From Spinellus fusiger (lineage: Eukaryota; Mucoromycota; Mucoromycetes; Mucorales; Phycomycetaceae), in the NCBI GenBank assembly GCA_025094145.1, contig JALLLS010000005.1:62001-126000 (forward strand): 64,000 nt of DNA, in the 5' to 3' direction. The notes under the pieces were generated by a model. The model was not told the origin of the DNA. It made no database searches and saw nothing but the letters and a program-made list of their open reading frames with translations. Within the stretch, counting starts at the first letter, position 1, and each line of letters opens with the position of its first letter. Positions 47,905 through 58,900 of the stretch are shown here, one piece after another. The position numbers and the translations under genes were made by a program.

Positions 47905-49268
47905 CAGTGTCACATCAAAAAACTAAAATATATTTTATATTCCAATATGATTCTTGTTTATGGAAATACTTATTCTTTGTCATAAAAACACACATTAAAC
48001 ACACAGTAGAGACTTGAAAATTGGATAAAGTATAAAGAAGGTCATTAAGATAATATATACAGATTTATTAGGTGGAAACCCTTAGTATTTGGTGTTTCCA
48101 CCCTTGGCCATAATAACAGCCCTACATCTCCAATGCATGCTGTTGATAAGGGTGTTGGTGACAGTCTTGGGTATTTTTTCCCACTCTTGCACCAGAAGAG
48201 CCTTCAGATCCTGGAGGGTGCTCCTTGGGGTCATCTTCTTTCTGACTGCTCTGTCCAACTCTTCCCAAAGATGTTCAATTGGGCTCAGGTCAGGGCTCTG
48301 AGAGGGCTTTCCCTCCATAGTGACTATGCCCCTCTCATCCTTCCATTTCCTAGTCTCCTTACTAGTATGGCAACTGGCATTGTTCTCTTGAAGAACATAC
48401 CCTACCACTGGATTCAGTGCCTTAAGACAAGCCAGCTCAGGGCAATAGGCCATTTCTAAAATACTGGTGTATTTGGCACTATTGATAGATCCCTCCACCA
48501 CAGCAAGTCTACCAACACCTTCACCAGAAAAGAAACCCCACACCATCACCCCACCACCACCAAACTTTGTTGTTGGCTTCACATTCTTTGGGAGTAGCCC
48601 CTCCTTCTTCCTGTGCACTATTCTGGCATGGCAGTTGTTGCTCATTAGCTGGAACTTTGACTCATTGGACCAGATGACCACTCTCCAGTCTTCCTTGGTC
48701 CAGTAAAGGTGGGCTCTGGCCCAAGCAAGCCTCAACTTCTTGTGCTTGTTGGTGAGAGCAGGCTTTCTAATCACTCTGCAAGAAGACAGGCCAATCTTCT
48801 TCATCATTCTTTCAAAAGTGCTCATGGACACTTTGGTGACCATTCCCTGGTGGAGCTCCTTCATGCTCTGGAAAGGGTCCCTTGCCACCTTGCAAGAAAC
48901 TTCCCTCTTGTCTCTCTCCTTCAAGACAAACCTGTGTCCAGAGCTCTTGCCTGCCTTGAAACAGCCAGTTTCCTTGTACCTCTTCATGATGAGGCTGACA
49001 GCGGGCTGACTGACACCAAACATAGCTACAATGTCTGTCTGTCTGGTGCCATTTATGGTGGCCTTGTGTACAATGAGTTTATGAGTAAAGTTGTCAATAT
49101 TTCTCTTTCTGTTTCCAAGAGGCTTAGTGGTTTGTTTGGTGGTGTTAGACATGATAGATAGGATAGCAGAAAAAGAAGAAATGAGGAATGTGTAAAAAAA
49201 AACTTTTTTTTTTTAGCAAAATTAGAGTTTGAAAATAAAAAATATTTTAGTTTTTTGATGGGACACTG
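47905..49268 (-). mobile_element. Structurally complete Tc1-family element
   Basis: 1,364 bp bounded by inverted repeats: left CAGTGTCACATCAAAAAACT, right (minus strand) CAGTGTCCCATCAAAAAACT, continuing to about 30 bp. TA duplications sit at 47903-47904 and 49269-49270. It splits the integrase of gypsy element 2 between YLCMYVDY and DVTLYQQDNW, which read on into each other once the insert is ignored. Confidence 0.95.
48082..49152 (-). CDS. Tc1-type transposase, full length, both catalytic Asp replaced
   Basis: 356 residues, uninterrupted. Two N-terminal helix-turn-helix units (IDNFTHKLIVHKATINGTRQ... and VSQPAVSLIMKRY) precede the DD34E catalytic domain. The first catalytic position lies in VIWSNESKF (normally SDES). 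The second lies in LQENNASCHTS (normally QDNA-P/S-CHT). The third, in PDLSPIEHLW, keeps its Glu. The GGGGVMVWGFFS block and the C-terminal RCRAVI motif are intact. With Asn at two of three metal ligands the protein should bind its ends but not cut DNA. The start ATG at 49150-49152 is well placed about 115 bp inside the inverted repeat. Confidence 0.92.
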   Translation of the reverse strand: MSNTTKQTTKPLGNRKRNIDNFTHKLIVHKATINGTRQTDIVAMFGVSQPAVSLIMKRYKETGCFKAGKSSGHRFVLKERDKREVSCKVARDPFQSMKELHQGMVTKVSMSTFERMMKKIGLSSCRVIRKPALTNKHKKLRLAWARAHLYWTKEDWRVVIWSNESKFQLMSNNCHARIVHRKKEGLLPKNVKPTTKFGGGGVMVWGFFSGEGVGRLAVVEGSINSAKYTSILEMAYCPELACLKALNPVVGYVLQENNASCHTSKETRKWKDERGIVTMEGKPSQSPDLSPIEHLWEELDRAVRKKMTPRSTLQDLKALLVQEWEKIPKTVTNTLINSMHWRCRAVIMAKGGNTKY

Positions 49269-52068
49269 TAATCCACATACATGCAGAGGTATTGTTCCAA
49301 GGTAGAGTTGGTGTATTCTGTCTGGCCATCTGTTTGTGGGTGGTAGGCCATGGACATGTTAGACTTGATCCCCAATGACTTTGTCAAGCTTTGCCAGAAC
49401 TTAGAGGTAAACACCAAACCACAATCAGAGACAATGTTTTAAGGCAGACCATAGAGACAAAAAACATTCCTTATGAACATTTTGGCTAGGCCTTCAGTGT
49501 TAATAGTATTGTAACAAGGAGCAAAGTGAGCCATCTTGGTCAAACAATCTACTACTACCCAGATGCTGTTGAAACCTGCAGAACTAGGCAAACCAGTAAT
49601 AAAGTCCATGCTGATGGAAGACCAGGGCATCTCGGGGATCAGGAGTGGGTGAAGAGTACCATGGGGTTGCTGTCTTGGGACTTTGGCACAAATGCAGATA
49701 GCACAGTTGGCAATGTAATGGTTAACAAACCTACACATACCAGGCCAATGGTAGTTTCTGGCTAGGAGCTCACACGTTTTGGCAGTTTCAAAGTGGCCAG
49801 CAACAGGGGAATTGTGGTGTTCTTGGAGTAGGGTAGGTTTCAACTGGCTATCATTGGGCATGCAGATTAAGTTGTCCTTCAGCAGTAATCCCAATTTGCT
49901 ATCCTTGGTGTAGTGTGCCAGTTTTTTCTTTAGGTGAGCAGGGATTGACAATAGAGAATCCAGGAAAGATAGGATCTTAGTGAGCTGAGGATCTTTGGCA
50001 GTGGATTCAATTAGGGAGAAGCAAGAGACTTGGTCAGGTATGGCTTGTAGGTGGGATGCAGATAGGATGAGCTGGTTTTTTTTGAACATCTGTTTTACTG
50101 GTTGCTTATCAAGGGTGACCCCCCCCCTCCCCCTTCAAAACCCAAGTCCAAGTGATGAGAAAGAGCATCAGCTTTTGTGTTCTTGGAACCAGGGTAGTAA
50201 GTGGTAACAAAGTCAAAACCAGAAAGCTTTAGGGCCCATTGAGCTTGTTTATGATTCAGTTGCTTAGTTGTCATAAAATATTCCAGGTTCTTGTGGTCAG
50301 TAAATATGACAACCTGGTGTTGAGCATCCTCCAAATAGTGGAACTATGTCTGGAAGCTCTTAAAAATGGCTAGCATCTCCTTGTCATAGATCTTGTAATT
50401 AACTTCAGTGGGGGCCAGCTTATGGCTGTGGAAAGCAATGGGATGGAGGAAACCATCATCACCATATTGGCTCAGGACACCAGCAACAGCAAAATCAGAG
50501 GCATCAGTTTCCACTACAATGGGGCAGGTTGGATCAAGGTAGGCCAAGATGGGAGCAGAAGTGAACTTGGACTTAAGGTTGTCAAAAGCCTCTTGGGCAG
50601 CAGGAGACCAGACAAAGGGGACATCTTTCTTCAACAGGGCTGTGAGTGGGAGAGTAGCCTTGGAATAGTTTAGGATGAAACGTTGATAAAAGTTTGTGAA
50701 CCCCAGAAGGACTTGGATGTTGTGGACAGACAAGGGAGAAGGCCAGTCAACAATGGTGGAAACTTTGGCAGGGTCCATAGCAATACCAGAGGAGCTCACA
50801 CAGAAACCAAGAAACTCAACTTTGGTAACATCAAATTCACATTTCTCAGCCTTTGCATACAATTTTGCATCTCTGAGTTTCTCCAGGACCAGGGAAACAT
50901 GCTTTGCATGTTCTTCAGGAATGTTGCTGTAGATTAAAATGCCATCAAGATACATGACAACAAACTGATCCAGATAATCCCTGAGTGTGTCATTGATAAA
51001 AGATTGGAAAGATGCAGGAGCATTGGTGAGACTAAAGGGCATCACCTGGTACTCATAGTGGCCATAACGTGTTTGGAAAGCTGTCTTTCACTCATTGCCT
51101 TCAGCAATACAAATCCTATGGTAGGCATTGCAGATGTCCAGCTTGGTGTAGATTTTGGCAGTAGCAAGGCAGTCCATGAGTTCATTAATTAAGGGTAAGG
51201 GATACCAGTTCTTTATTGTGACTTTGTTCAGACCACAGTAATCCACACATAGGCATAGTGACCCATCTTTTTTTTAACAAATAGGATGGGTGCACCAGCA
51301 GGACTTGAAGAGGGGCAGATAAAACCTTTTTCCAGGTTGTCTTTGAGGTAGTCAGATAGTTCTTTGAGTTTTGTTTGTGACAAGGAATTGATGGGACCAA
51401 ATGGAGGCTGTGCACCTTCCATTATAGGTATAGTGTGATTGGAGGGGTGGTGAGGGGGAAGACTGTTGGCTTTTTCCTTACTGAACACATCAGTATAGTT
51501 GTGGTATTTCTTTGGGAGCATGTCACATGGAGTGGATTTTCCAGTAGGTCTGTCAATTGTAGTAGACCCAATTAATTGCAGGTCAATTGGTTTTACCCAC
51601 ATTGGCAATGTAGACTCCTTGGAGACACAGCTGGTTTCAGATGGCTGGGAATGAAAACATTTCTCTTGGCACCTGGGGGAAGAGAAGACAATGCTAGGCT
51701 GGGACCAATCTATTTGGGGTTTGTGCTTTTGGAACCAAGAGAGACCAAGGATCACCGGGTAATGACCAATATTGGTTGCAGCCAGAGTTATTTGTTTGGA
51801 ATGTTGATCTGTTTCCATGGTTATGATAGCCTCATGGGTAATTGGACCAGACTTGATAGAGGTACCATCTATGGTTTCAACTTGTATAGGTGGGTCAACA
51901 GGGGAGAGGGGGAATCTGTGAACTTTTGCAAACTCAAGGCTAATGAAGGATGACATAGCACCCAAGTCCAACATAGCTATTGTTTTTATCCATTTTTCAT
52001 CAGACAGTAGGTAGATTTCTAGCACCACATGCTTAGCATTGTTTATTGGTTCCAAAGATGTAGGGGAC

Positions 52069-52699
52069 TGTCATGTTCCAACTTCAATCCAAAGATTCTC
52101 TATGAATAAGTCAACACAAGTAGTGTGCTGTGACATTCAGAATACTCTATGAAAGCTTGAGTGCACACAAGTAACATAGTACATCTCTGTATCATCTCAC
52201 TGATTGGTCATAACTACAAATCACCTTCTAAAGCTCAGTGTACTATTGGATACTTAACAAGAGCCATCTTCATTAATAATCCTAACAGAACAATATTGAC
52301 CTATCAGAGTCAATTGAGTAAAGACTCATAATAATTAATGGTTTCAATAATGAAGTGCTTATCCCAGGAACCAACCATAGGGTTGAATCTAATAATACTA
52401 CAACTAAGTAAAACATATGAGCCAACCATAAGGTGGCAGTTATTAATACTACCATAAGGTAGTAATATAGACACCAACCATAAGGTCAAAGAGAGTGAAT
52501 TCTACCATAAGGTAGAATGTCCCCACCAACCATTTAGTTGTAATTGTGAAGCAGCCATAAGGTTGACTATCATAACTACCATAAGGTAGAAGCCACTGAA
52601 GGATAAGCACCTACCAAAAGTATAAATAGTGAACCTTTCTTTACTCAATAAAAATGATCTTTGTTCAGTCTTGTTATTTTCTACTTGTCTGAATAATCA
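52069..52699 (+). repeat. LTR family a, copy 2 (sense plus, extended U3)
   Basis: 631 bp, TGTCATGTTCC to GTCTGAATAATCA. A TATA box (GTATAAATAGTG) lies at about 52619 and AATAAA at 52647-52652. About 105 bp longer than copies 1 and 3, because its U3 carries more units of a periodic motif array (see next entry). It lies head to head with the pol of gypsy 2, so it does not belong to that element. Confidence 0.75.
52375..52587 (+). promoter_or_regulatory. Periodic ACCATAAGGT motif array in LTR U3
   Basis: Seven ACCATAAGGT-like sites start at about 52375, 52425, 52451, 52477, 52504, 52554 and 52578. Weaker versions lie near 52400 and 52528 (ACCATTTAGT), giving nine positions spaced 24-27 bp. Sites alternate in flank between CCAACCATAAGGT and the near-palindrome CTACCATAAGGTAG. 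The array ends about 32 bp before the TATA box. Arrays of this shape usually bind a regulator; which one is unknown. Confidence 0.6.
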
Positions 52700-55272
52700 C
52701 ACCTGTGGGGAAGCAAAAGAGAAAGGATTTTGAGCACAGAGATTAATGGACCATCCCATGGTAGGTAGGTGCATACCAACCAGTATTGGGAATACCAAAG
52801 CAAACCTCAAGAAATGTGGAAGAGTATTAATGAAAATAGAATAAAGGAATGGAGAAAGAATACTACCCTGTAAGACTCCTCATTTAGGTAAAATGTCCCA
52901 GGATGCTACATTTTTCAGAATCACATTCACCACAATGTCATCAAACAAATTCTGTAGTAGCAAGAGCAATGGCTGAGACACAAAGGGCATCAGCAACTCC
53001 CATATGACAGAGCATTCCACACTATCATATGCAGCTTTAATATCTAGGAAGATGATGACTGGAGGTTTTGGATCTTGCTCTCCTAATCCTTGGGCAGCAT
53101 ACAACCCCATAAGTTTGTGGAGACAGAGGGCCTGGTCTAGAGTTCTACAACAAGTGCAAAATCCACCTTGAGCCATGTCCAATGCAGGCATGGTCAAAAG
53201 GAGCTCCCCAGCTATACATCTTCTAAGAGCTTACAAAACACTGATGTCAAGATAATAGGCTGATAGTTACTAGGGTCATCCTGCTCTCTTTTGTTTTTGT
53301 AAATAGGTACCACCTGTGCTGTTCTCCAGGCCACAGGCATCCATGACCATCTCCAACACAATGTGAAGATCTGATGTAACAGAGGCACTAGCACTCAAAC
53401 TAGGGGTTTGAGCATTTCTGCTCTAATATGATCAATGCCTGGTGCTTTTTGATTTGGCATCTTTTGAATAGCAGAGTAAATAAAGTCTACGTCCCATGGG
53501 ACTGGATTGTCTTAGACAATAAACTCCTGATGCTCCTGTCTTTCCATAGATCTGCCAAACACACTCTCTAGGTGGTCAATCATGTGATTGGCAGCATGCC
53601 AAGGGCCCTTTGGAGATGACAGGGAAATTGGCAAACGTCTCCACAGCCTTATTCCTTTCACAGCACTTGTCATCTCTGTTAAGCCCTTATAGACTTTATC
53701 ACAAAATACATGCCAGGTTTGTTGTTGTGCTTGCCTTATAGCCTTTTTCAAAGCTAAACACGGTTCCTCATACAAGCAGTGGGCTTCAATGCATTCAATA
53801 TCATTGCCTACCCGTCATCTAAAACAATAAAGTTCTTGACAATGGTCAGCTAACTGTTGTAGATCAGCATTCCAGTAGCTTTTTCAAGCTTTTGGATGGG
53901 ATTGTGCATGCCCTACACTATCATCCAGGGCCTTGTAGATTGACTCATTGAGTCTCTCAGCAAAGTCCTCCATCTTAACAGAGCACAATGGGTTTTGTCT
54001 TCCAATATTTTTTGGATCTCTCTTTGCAGTTCACCTGTGTTCTATGCAAAACATTGCTTGTACTGGTCACAGACTGTTTGTTTGTTTAAATGTTGCAGCC
54101 TCCAGAGGTGATGGACAGCTGTTTCTGTCATGAGCAGTGGCATGAGCACTGGCTGAAAGGACAGCTCACACAAGTGATGGTCTGAACCTAATGTCAGATT
54201 GTCCCTAATGTGCAAGCACACTTTGGAGAAGTTGTAGCTTCTTGACAGGAACAGGTCAATAATGCTAGCAAACCAACAACCATCTGCTAGAATTTGCTCA
54301 TATGTAGGCAAGCCAAATGCCAACTCTGATTTCCACAAGGTTAGATCCTGATGGCAGATCCAGTCTTCAAATCCCACATGTCTGTTGTTTATGTCATGAT
54401 CTCCAGTCAGGTGGCCTAAATGTGTATTCAGGTCACCAAGGACAAGTGTGAAGTTGTCTATGGGTAGTGAATTCAACCTTTCTGCAGCCTCACTAGACAA
54501 CAGCCTCAGAGGTAGGTACAGACCATGGAGTGTATATGGGCCAATCCTACAGGAGACCACAAAAGGATTAGTAACTGGTAAGGAATGTACATGGTAAGGA
54601 AAGTCAGGATGAATAAAGAACAAAACTCTATCAAAACCTTGTCCAGCATCACCATGAGCTGTAGCATAGTTGTGTATTTGTATCCAGGGGCACCTCAACA
54701 TTTGCATGTCTTTGGTCAGGAAAGTCTCTGTCACTAAAAGTATATCAATATCATTCTGCACACACACATTCAGAATGTTCACCAGTTTGGGCCTGATTCC
54801 ACAAGCATTCAATAGACCAATCTTCAGTCTATTCATAATTCTTCTTGGTGGGTGTTTTGGGCATCTCCCTCATCTTCTTCCATTGCAGAGCCCAATCCAA
54901 ATGCCTGAATGGCCTCTTCTTCAAGGGTGGTGGGGTGGCTGGCAACTGGGGTCTTGGCCTTGAGATCTGCCAAGAGCTTCTCAAAGGCAGTGGCAGAGAG
55001 GCAGGGAGTAGCATTACCAGAGCCAAAGTGGCAAGCAATGCTGTACCCTAAGTGGGTGGAGGAACAAAGACAGGTGTTGGATACTCTCTGATCATAGAGT
55101 TCTTGGGCCTTTGCAGCCTTGGTACTGTCCATTTCCCCTTGCAGCTTTGGGTCTGCAATGACTGCAGCAGACACAGGGTTGAAGTCCTTCACTGGACTGA
55201 TCTTAAGCTTCTCAAGGTGCTCCTTGAGTTTCTTCTTGTAGCTGCTGTGGACCAGCAGCACAACTGTTCCTG
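52700..55272 (-). pseudogene. LINE fragment: ORF1 end, endonuclease and reverse transcriptase (broken)
   Basis: Minus strand. The C-terminal part of ORF1 is at 54833-55261 (Lys-rich, then TLEEEAIQAFGLGSAMEEDE). An APE-type endonuclease begins at 54836 and keeps VTETFL, LGDLNTHLG, IDLFLS and GSDHH. The reverse transcriptase shows VVPIYKNKREQDDPSNYQPI, IIFLDIKAAYDSV and GVLQGSILSPF before it is cut off at 52700 by LTR copy 2, so the catalytic YADD-type motif is missing. Frameshifts lie near 52895, 53205, 53510 and 54040. The right side is cut by LTR copy 3 at 55273. Confidence 0.85.
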
Positions 55273-55798
55273 TGATTATTCAGACAAGTAGAAAATAAAA
55301 AGACTGAACAAAGATAATTTTTATTAAGTGAAGAGTGGTTCATTATTTATACTTTTTGTGGGTGCTTATCCTTCAGTGGTATTCTACCTTTTGGTAGTTA
55401 ATGATTAGTTCATGGCATAGCTTATTGATAGATGCAACTGTATGGTTGGTGTAGATGATTTATCCTATGGTAGTTTACATAGGTGTAGCCTTATGGTTGG
55501 TTCATTGAATAAGCACACCATTATAAAGCCATCTATTATGTCTTCACTTTTGATTGCCTTTGATAGGTCTTATTTAATCCACTAAGGATTTATAGATGAA
55601 GGCACCTCATTAAGTGTCCAATAATAATTTGAGCTTAGAAGGTTGATTTGTAGTTATGACCTATCAGTGAGATGATACAGAGATGTACTATGGTACTTGT
55701 GTGCACTCAAGCTTTCATAGAGTATTCTGAATTTCACAGCATACTACTCATGTTGACCAATTCATGAAGAATCTTTAGATTGAAGTCAGAACACAACA
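55273..55798 (-). repeat. LTR family a, copy 3 (sense minus)
   Basis: 526 bp, same length and near-identical to copy 1. Flanks do not match (LINE on the left, Tc1 piece on the right), so it is not a simple solo LTR insertion with duplication. Confidence 0.75.
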
Positions 55799-55969
55799 CC
55801 ACCCAATAAACTTGTATTTATTATTCTGTTGACCTTCTTTATACTTCATCCAATTTACAAGTCTCTACTGTGTGTTTAATGTATGTTTTTATTACAAAGA
55901 ATAAGTATTTCCTATTGCAGAATTATACCAGGGTATGAAAAAATACCATTGTTTTGTTAGGAGCCACTG
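55799..55969 (+). mobile_element. Tc1 terminal fragment
   Basis: Inverted match to the left arm of the Tc1 element (47940-48080): TGACCTTCTTTATACTTCATCC, ACAAGTCTCTACTGTGTGTTTAATG, AAAGAATAAGTATTTCC. It ends GGAGCCACTG followed by TA (55970-55971), i.e. a CAGTG terminus. The remainder of the element is lost at LTR copy 3. Its terminus interrupts the Helitron helicase reading frame. Confidence 0.75.
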
Positions 55970-55971
55970 TA

Positions 55972-58900
55972 TAGAATTACTACAATAAGTTCTCCCAAAA
56001 TAGGTGACCAGGTCTACCCATTTCCAACAATAATATCTATTTTAGTTCCTTTATGAACAACTGGAAGAACTTGGCGGAAGTCACCACCAAATACAATAAC
56101 TTTGCCACCAAAAGGTACAGATTCCAATGCAGGATGTTGCACTTTCATGATATCTCTAAAAGATCTATCAACTGCATCAAATACATTATGACTTATCATA
56201 GATGCTTCATCCCAAACTATCAACTTTGTTATATGTATCAGCTTAGCAAGATCACTCATTGGCAGGATATTACAAACAGAAGTTGCTATGCAGTTCAGTG
56301 GAATTTTGAACATTGAATGTGCAGTTCTTCCACCTCTCAACAACAATGCTGCAGTTCCACTTGAGGCAACAGCCAGCAAGACACCTCCATACTCCAGATT
56401 TCTTCTTACTGAATCAAGCAAAGCCTGAAACAAAAATGTCTTTCCAGTACCACCAGGCCCATCTACAAACACCATCTTTGGACTAATGTTGTTGGATGTA
56501 TTTAATCTTGTTAGATCAAGTACTTGGTTAAGAACTGCTCTTTGATCAGAATTGAATGGCAGAGAAATGGGATCTTCTAATAGCAAGGACTGTGCATTCA
56601 ACATAAGCTGATCACAGATAATGTTTGGTCTACCAAATCCAACTTCATTTTCTTTTACTCTTGTATCTAAAGTAGGCAATTGAAATTGCCTATCAAAATT
56701 AAGGATTGTTGTGTTGTGAGAGTTGAGAGAGTCTTCAATGTCCAAAAGACAGCTGTTGTATGCTTGGAGAATACTCTCTTCATCTATTCTCTGAAGATAA
56801 TATTTGGCAAGATTTTGCTTGAATTGATCCCAGAGCTTGTAGGGATTTGATGGCTGGCAAAATAGAAGGATGACAGAAAACAGTCTTCTGAGTGCTGGGG
56901 GAGACTGGAAACTGATTGATTCCTCCAAACAATGACTCCATTGCTCATCATCTTCTAGTAGGTTCATTCTTTGTGCTGCAGCCTGAAATGTTGGAAAAAC
57001 TTTACCATCAACAGTACAAAGATTGGTGAAGCTTTTTGCACCACAAACATGATACAATAGAATGTGCAAGTGGAACTTTTCTGTGTCTCTAAGAGACATG
57101 GAGTATATATGCCCAATGGTACTACCAAAACCTTCTTGTCTTTTTTGCCATCTAATGTTGTTTGGATCATTGACCTTCCAGACATAGTGTTCTAGGAACT
57201 CCATACAAATACTGTCTGGTGGCTTTGTCTGTTTGGTTTATCTTAAACCATCCAGTCAAGGTTGTTGGACAGACAGAGCATGTACTCACTTCAATGGGAG
57301 CCTCATTGCTGTGAAAATATAGTGGCTGCTTGCCTTCAAGATGTATGCTTAGCCACTGATGACTTGGGTATTCTTCATGCATGCTAAAATGAAAAATTCT
57401 CCAGCAAGCCTCTGGAGCTGAAACATATCTGGCATCCACATAGTGCTTAATCTCATCAGCATCTTGGTTTTCTTGGTCATTGTTGGTAATAACCACACTT
57501 GCATGGTCATGACCTTTATACACATATTTGTATATGTATTTTACTGATTGAACAGTGCTACAAATCTCAACATTGATGTGTGTGTTGTACTTTGCACAAA
57601 GGTACAGATTATGTGGAACCACCTACCTATTGTCTAAATTGATATTTTGTCTGCCTTTGCTCACATATCTACCATCTTCATGTCTATGATAGTTGGGATA
57701 TCCAGATGATCTGCTTGTTGTTTGTTCTTGAAATTGTTTGGGAAAGTTTTTTGAACAAACTCCATCTTTCATACATGGTGCATTAGGAAACATTTGGCCA
57801 CAGGGACCGTGCATCATATTCTTAATCACACTTTCATATGCAAGAGGATGTGTAGAAAGGTTTAGAATCTCAGCAGAGATTATTGAGTCATATTGCTCAT
57901 CACTATTCATCTTATTAGCATCACTTAGAATGAGTAGTATATGAGCATGAGGTAAGCCACGTTTCTGGAACTCAATGGTATGGATATTGGCTAAAACATT
58001 TCCAAAGATTTTGTTTTTTTTAAGTCTTTCATCAACCTCTTGAATTTTTTCTCAAAAACTCTGGCACAAAGGTCAGGTCTATCAGCAGCAGTTTGATTAG
58101 AGAGTAATTTGCATCTAATCTCTGGCCAGGTGGGATTACATGTAAAAGTGATGAATAGATCTGGCTTTCCAAATCTTCTCACAATACTGATGGCATCTTG
58201 ATAAAGCTGTGCCATATGTCTTGGACCTCCAATGAATGAACTTGGCAATATTACTCTCATTCCTGTAGCACTTAGGTCTGAGTCCCCAGAAGCAACAGCA
58301 TCTTGTACACCACTTAATATATCTTTTCTTAGTGTGTCTTGGTTGTGCCATATAAAATTGAGGCAATTTTGCTCAATCTTAGCATACATGTCTACTATGT
58401 ACTGATGAAAGAGCTTTCCAAATAAATGCAAGTGATTGGAGTCATTTCTGTACATTAGTCTGAAGCAATAGTACTTCATCATGCTTATTTTGACATTATG
58501 GTCATTGACTGAGCATGTATTCATATTCCAACCTAACTGTCCATCAGGGAAAAGAAGTACATAGCTCATAGGATCATATGACTGATTTATCTCACTAATT
58601 CTTTGCAATAAGCCACCATTCTTTGGCCTTATCACAATATCTCTGCTTTTTGGGGCCTCTTGATTCTTATTACCTATTAAACACATAGCCAAAATCAAAA
58701 AGACTAAACAAACAAAAAGAGAACCCTGACAATTACCACTACCAATGATTAAAACACCAACTTCTGTTGATGTTGTGGGTCTGTTGTATTGTTGAGGATC
58801 AGAACCACCTTCTGAACAAAATATCATACTGATATCAGGCACACTGGCAGGTAACTCAGATACTAATTGTGCCATTGTTTTGAAATCTAAAACATATGGG

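Larger units (their letters stand above)
47131..52068 (-). pseudogene. Ty3/gypsy chromovirus element 2, pol (broken, interrupted)
   Basis: Minus strand. The protease has LDLGAMSS near 51975 (DLG instead of DSG). Reverse transcriptase has the active-site motif mutated to YLDG (near 50968). RNase H has VETDASDFAVAGVL. Integrase has an HHCC-type zinc finger and the segments [16 protein letters not shown] and DGQTEYTN. The C-terminal GPY/F-type part and a chromodomain follow (VDRILDSCYQRNHLEYLVSW-EGYPNLSNNSWEP, about 47230-47350). In-frame stops and frameshifts are scattered. A Tc1 element is inserted in the integrase at 47905-49268. Gag and the 5' LTR are missing; the pol start abuts LTR copy 2 of another family. 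Confidence 0.87.

Noticed and set aside
48709..49161. 150-codon plus-strand ORF antisense to the Tc1 transposase
   Set aside because: Shadow of an intact 356-codon transposase with recognisable domains on the minus strand.
52375..52587. ACCATAAGGT array as a CRISPR array or as MCM1/CArG boxes
   Set aside because: The unit is too short and eukaryotic, with no leader or cas context; and CCATAAGG has only four bases between CC and GG, where CArG/MCM1 sites need six.
40719..55798. LTR copies 1 and 3, same orientation and same length, as the two ends of one 15-kb retrotransposon
   Set aside because: The DNA next to each LTR is unrelated (gypsy 1 pol, LINE ORF1), no primer-binding site follows copy 3, pol genes between them have their own LTR families, and flanking duplications do not match.
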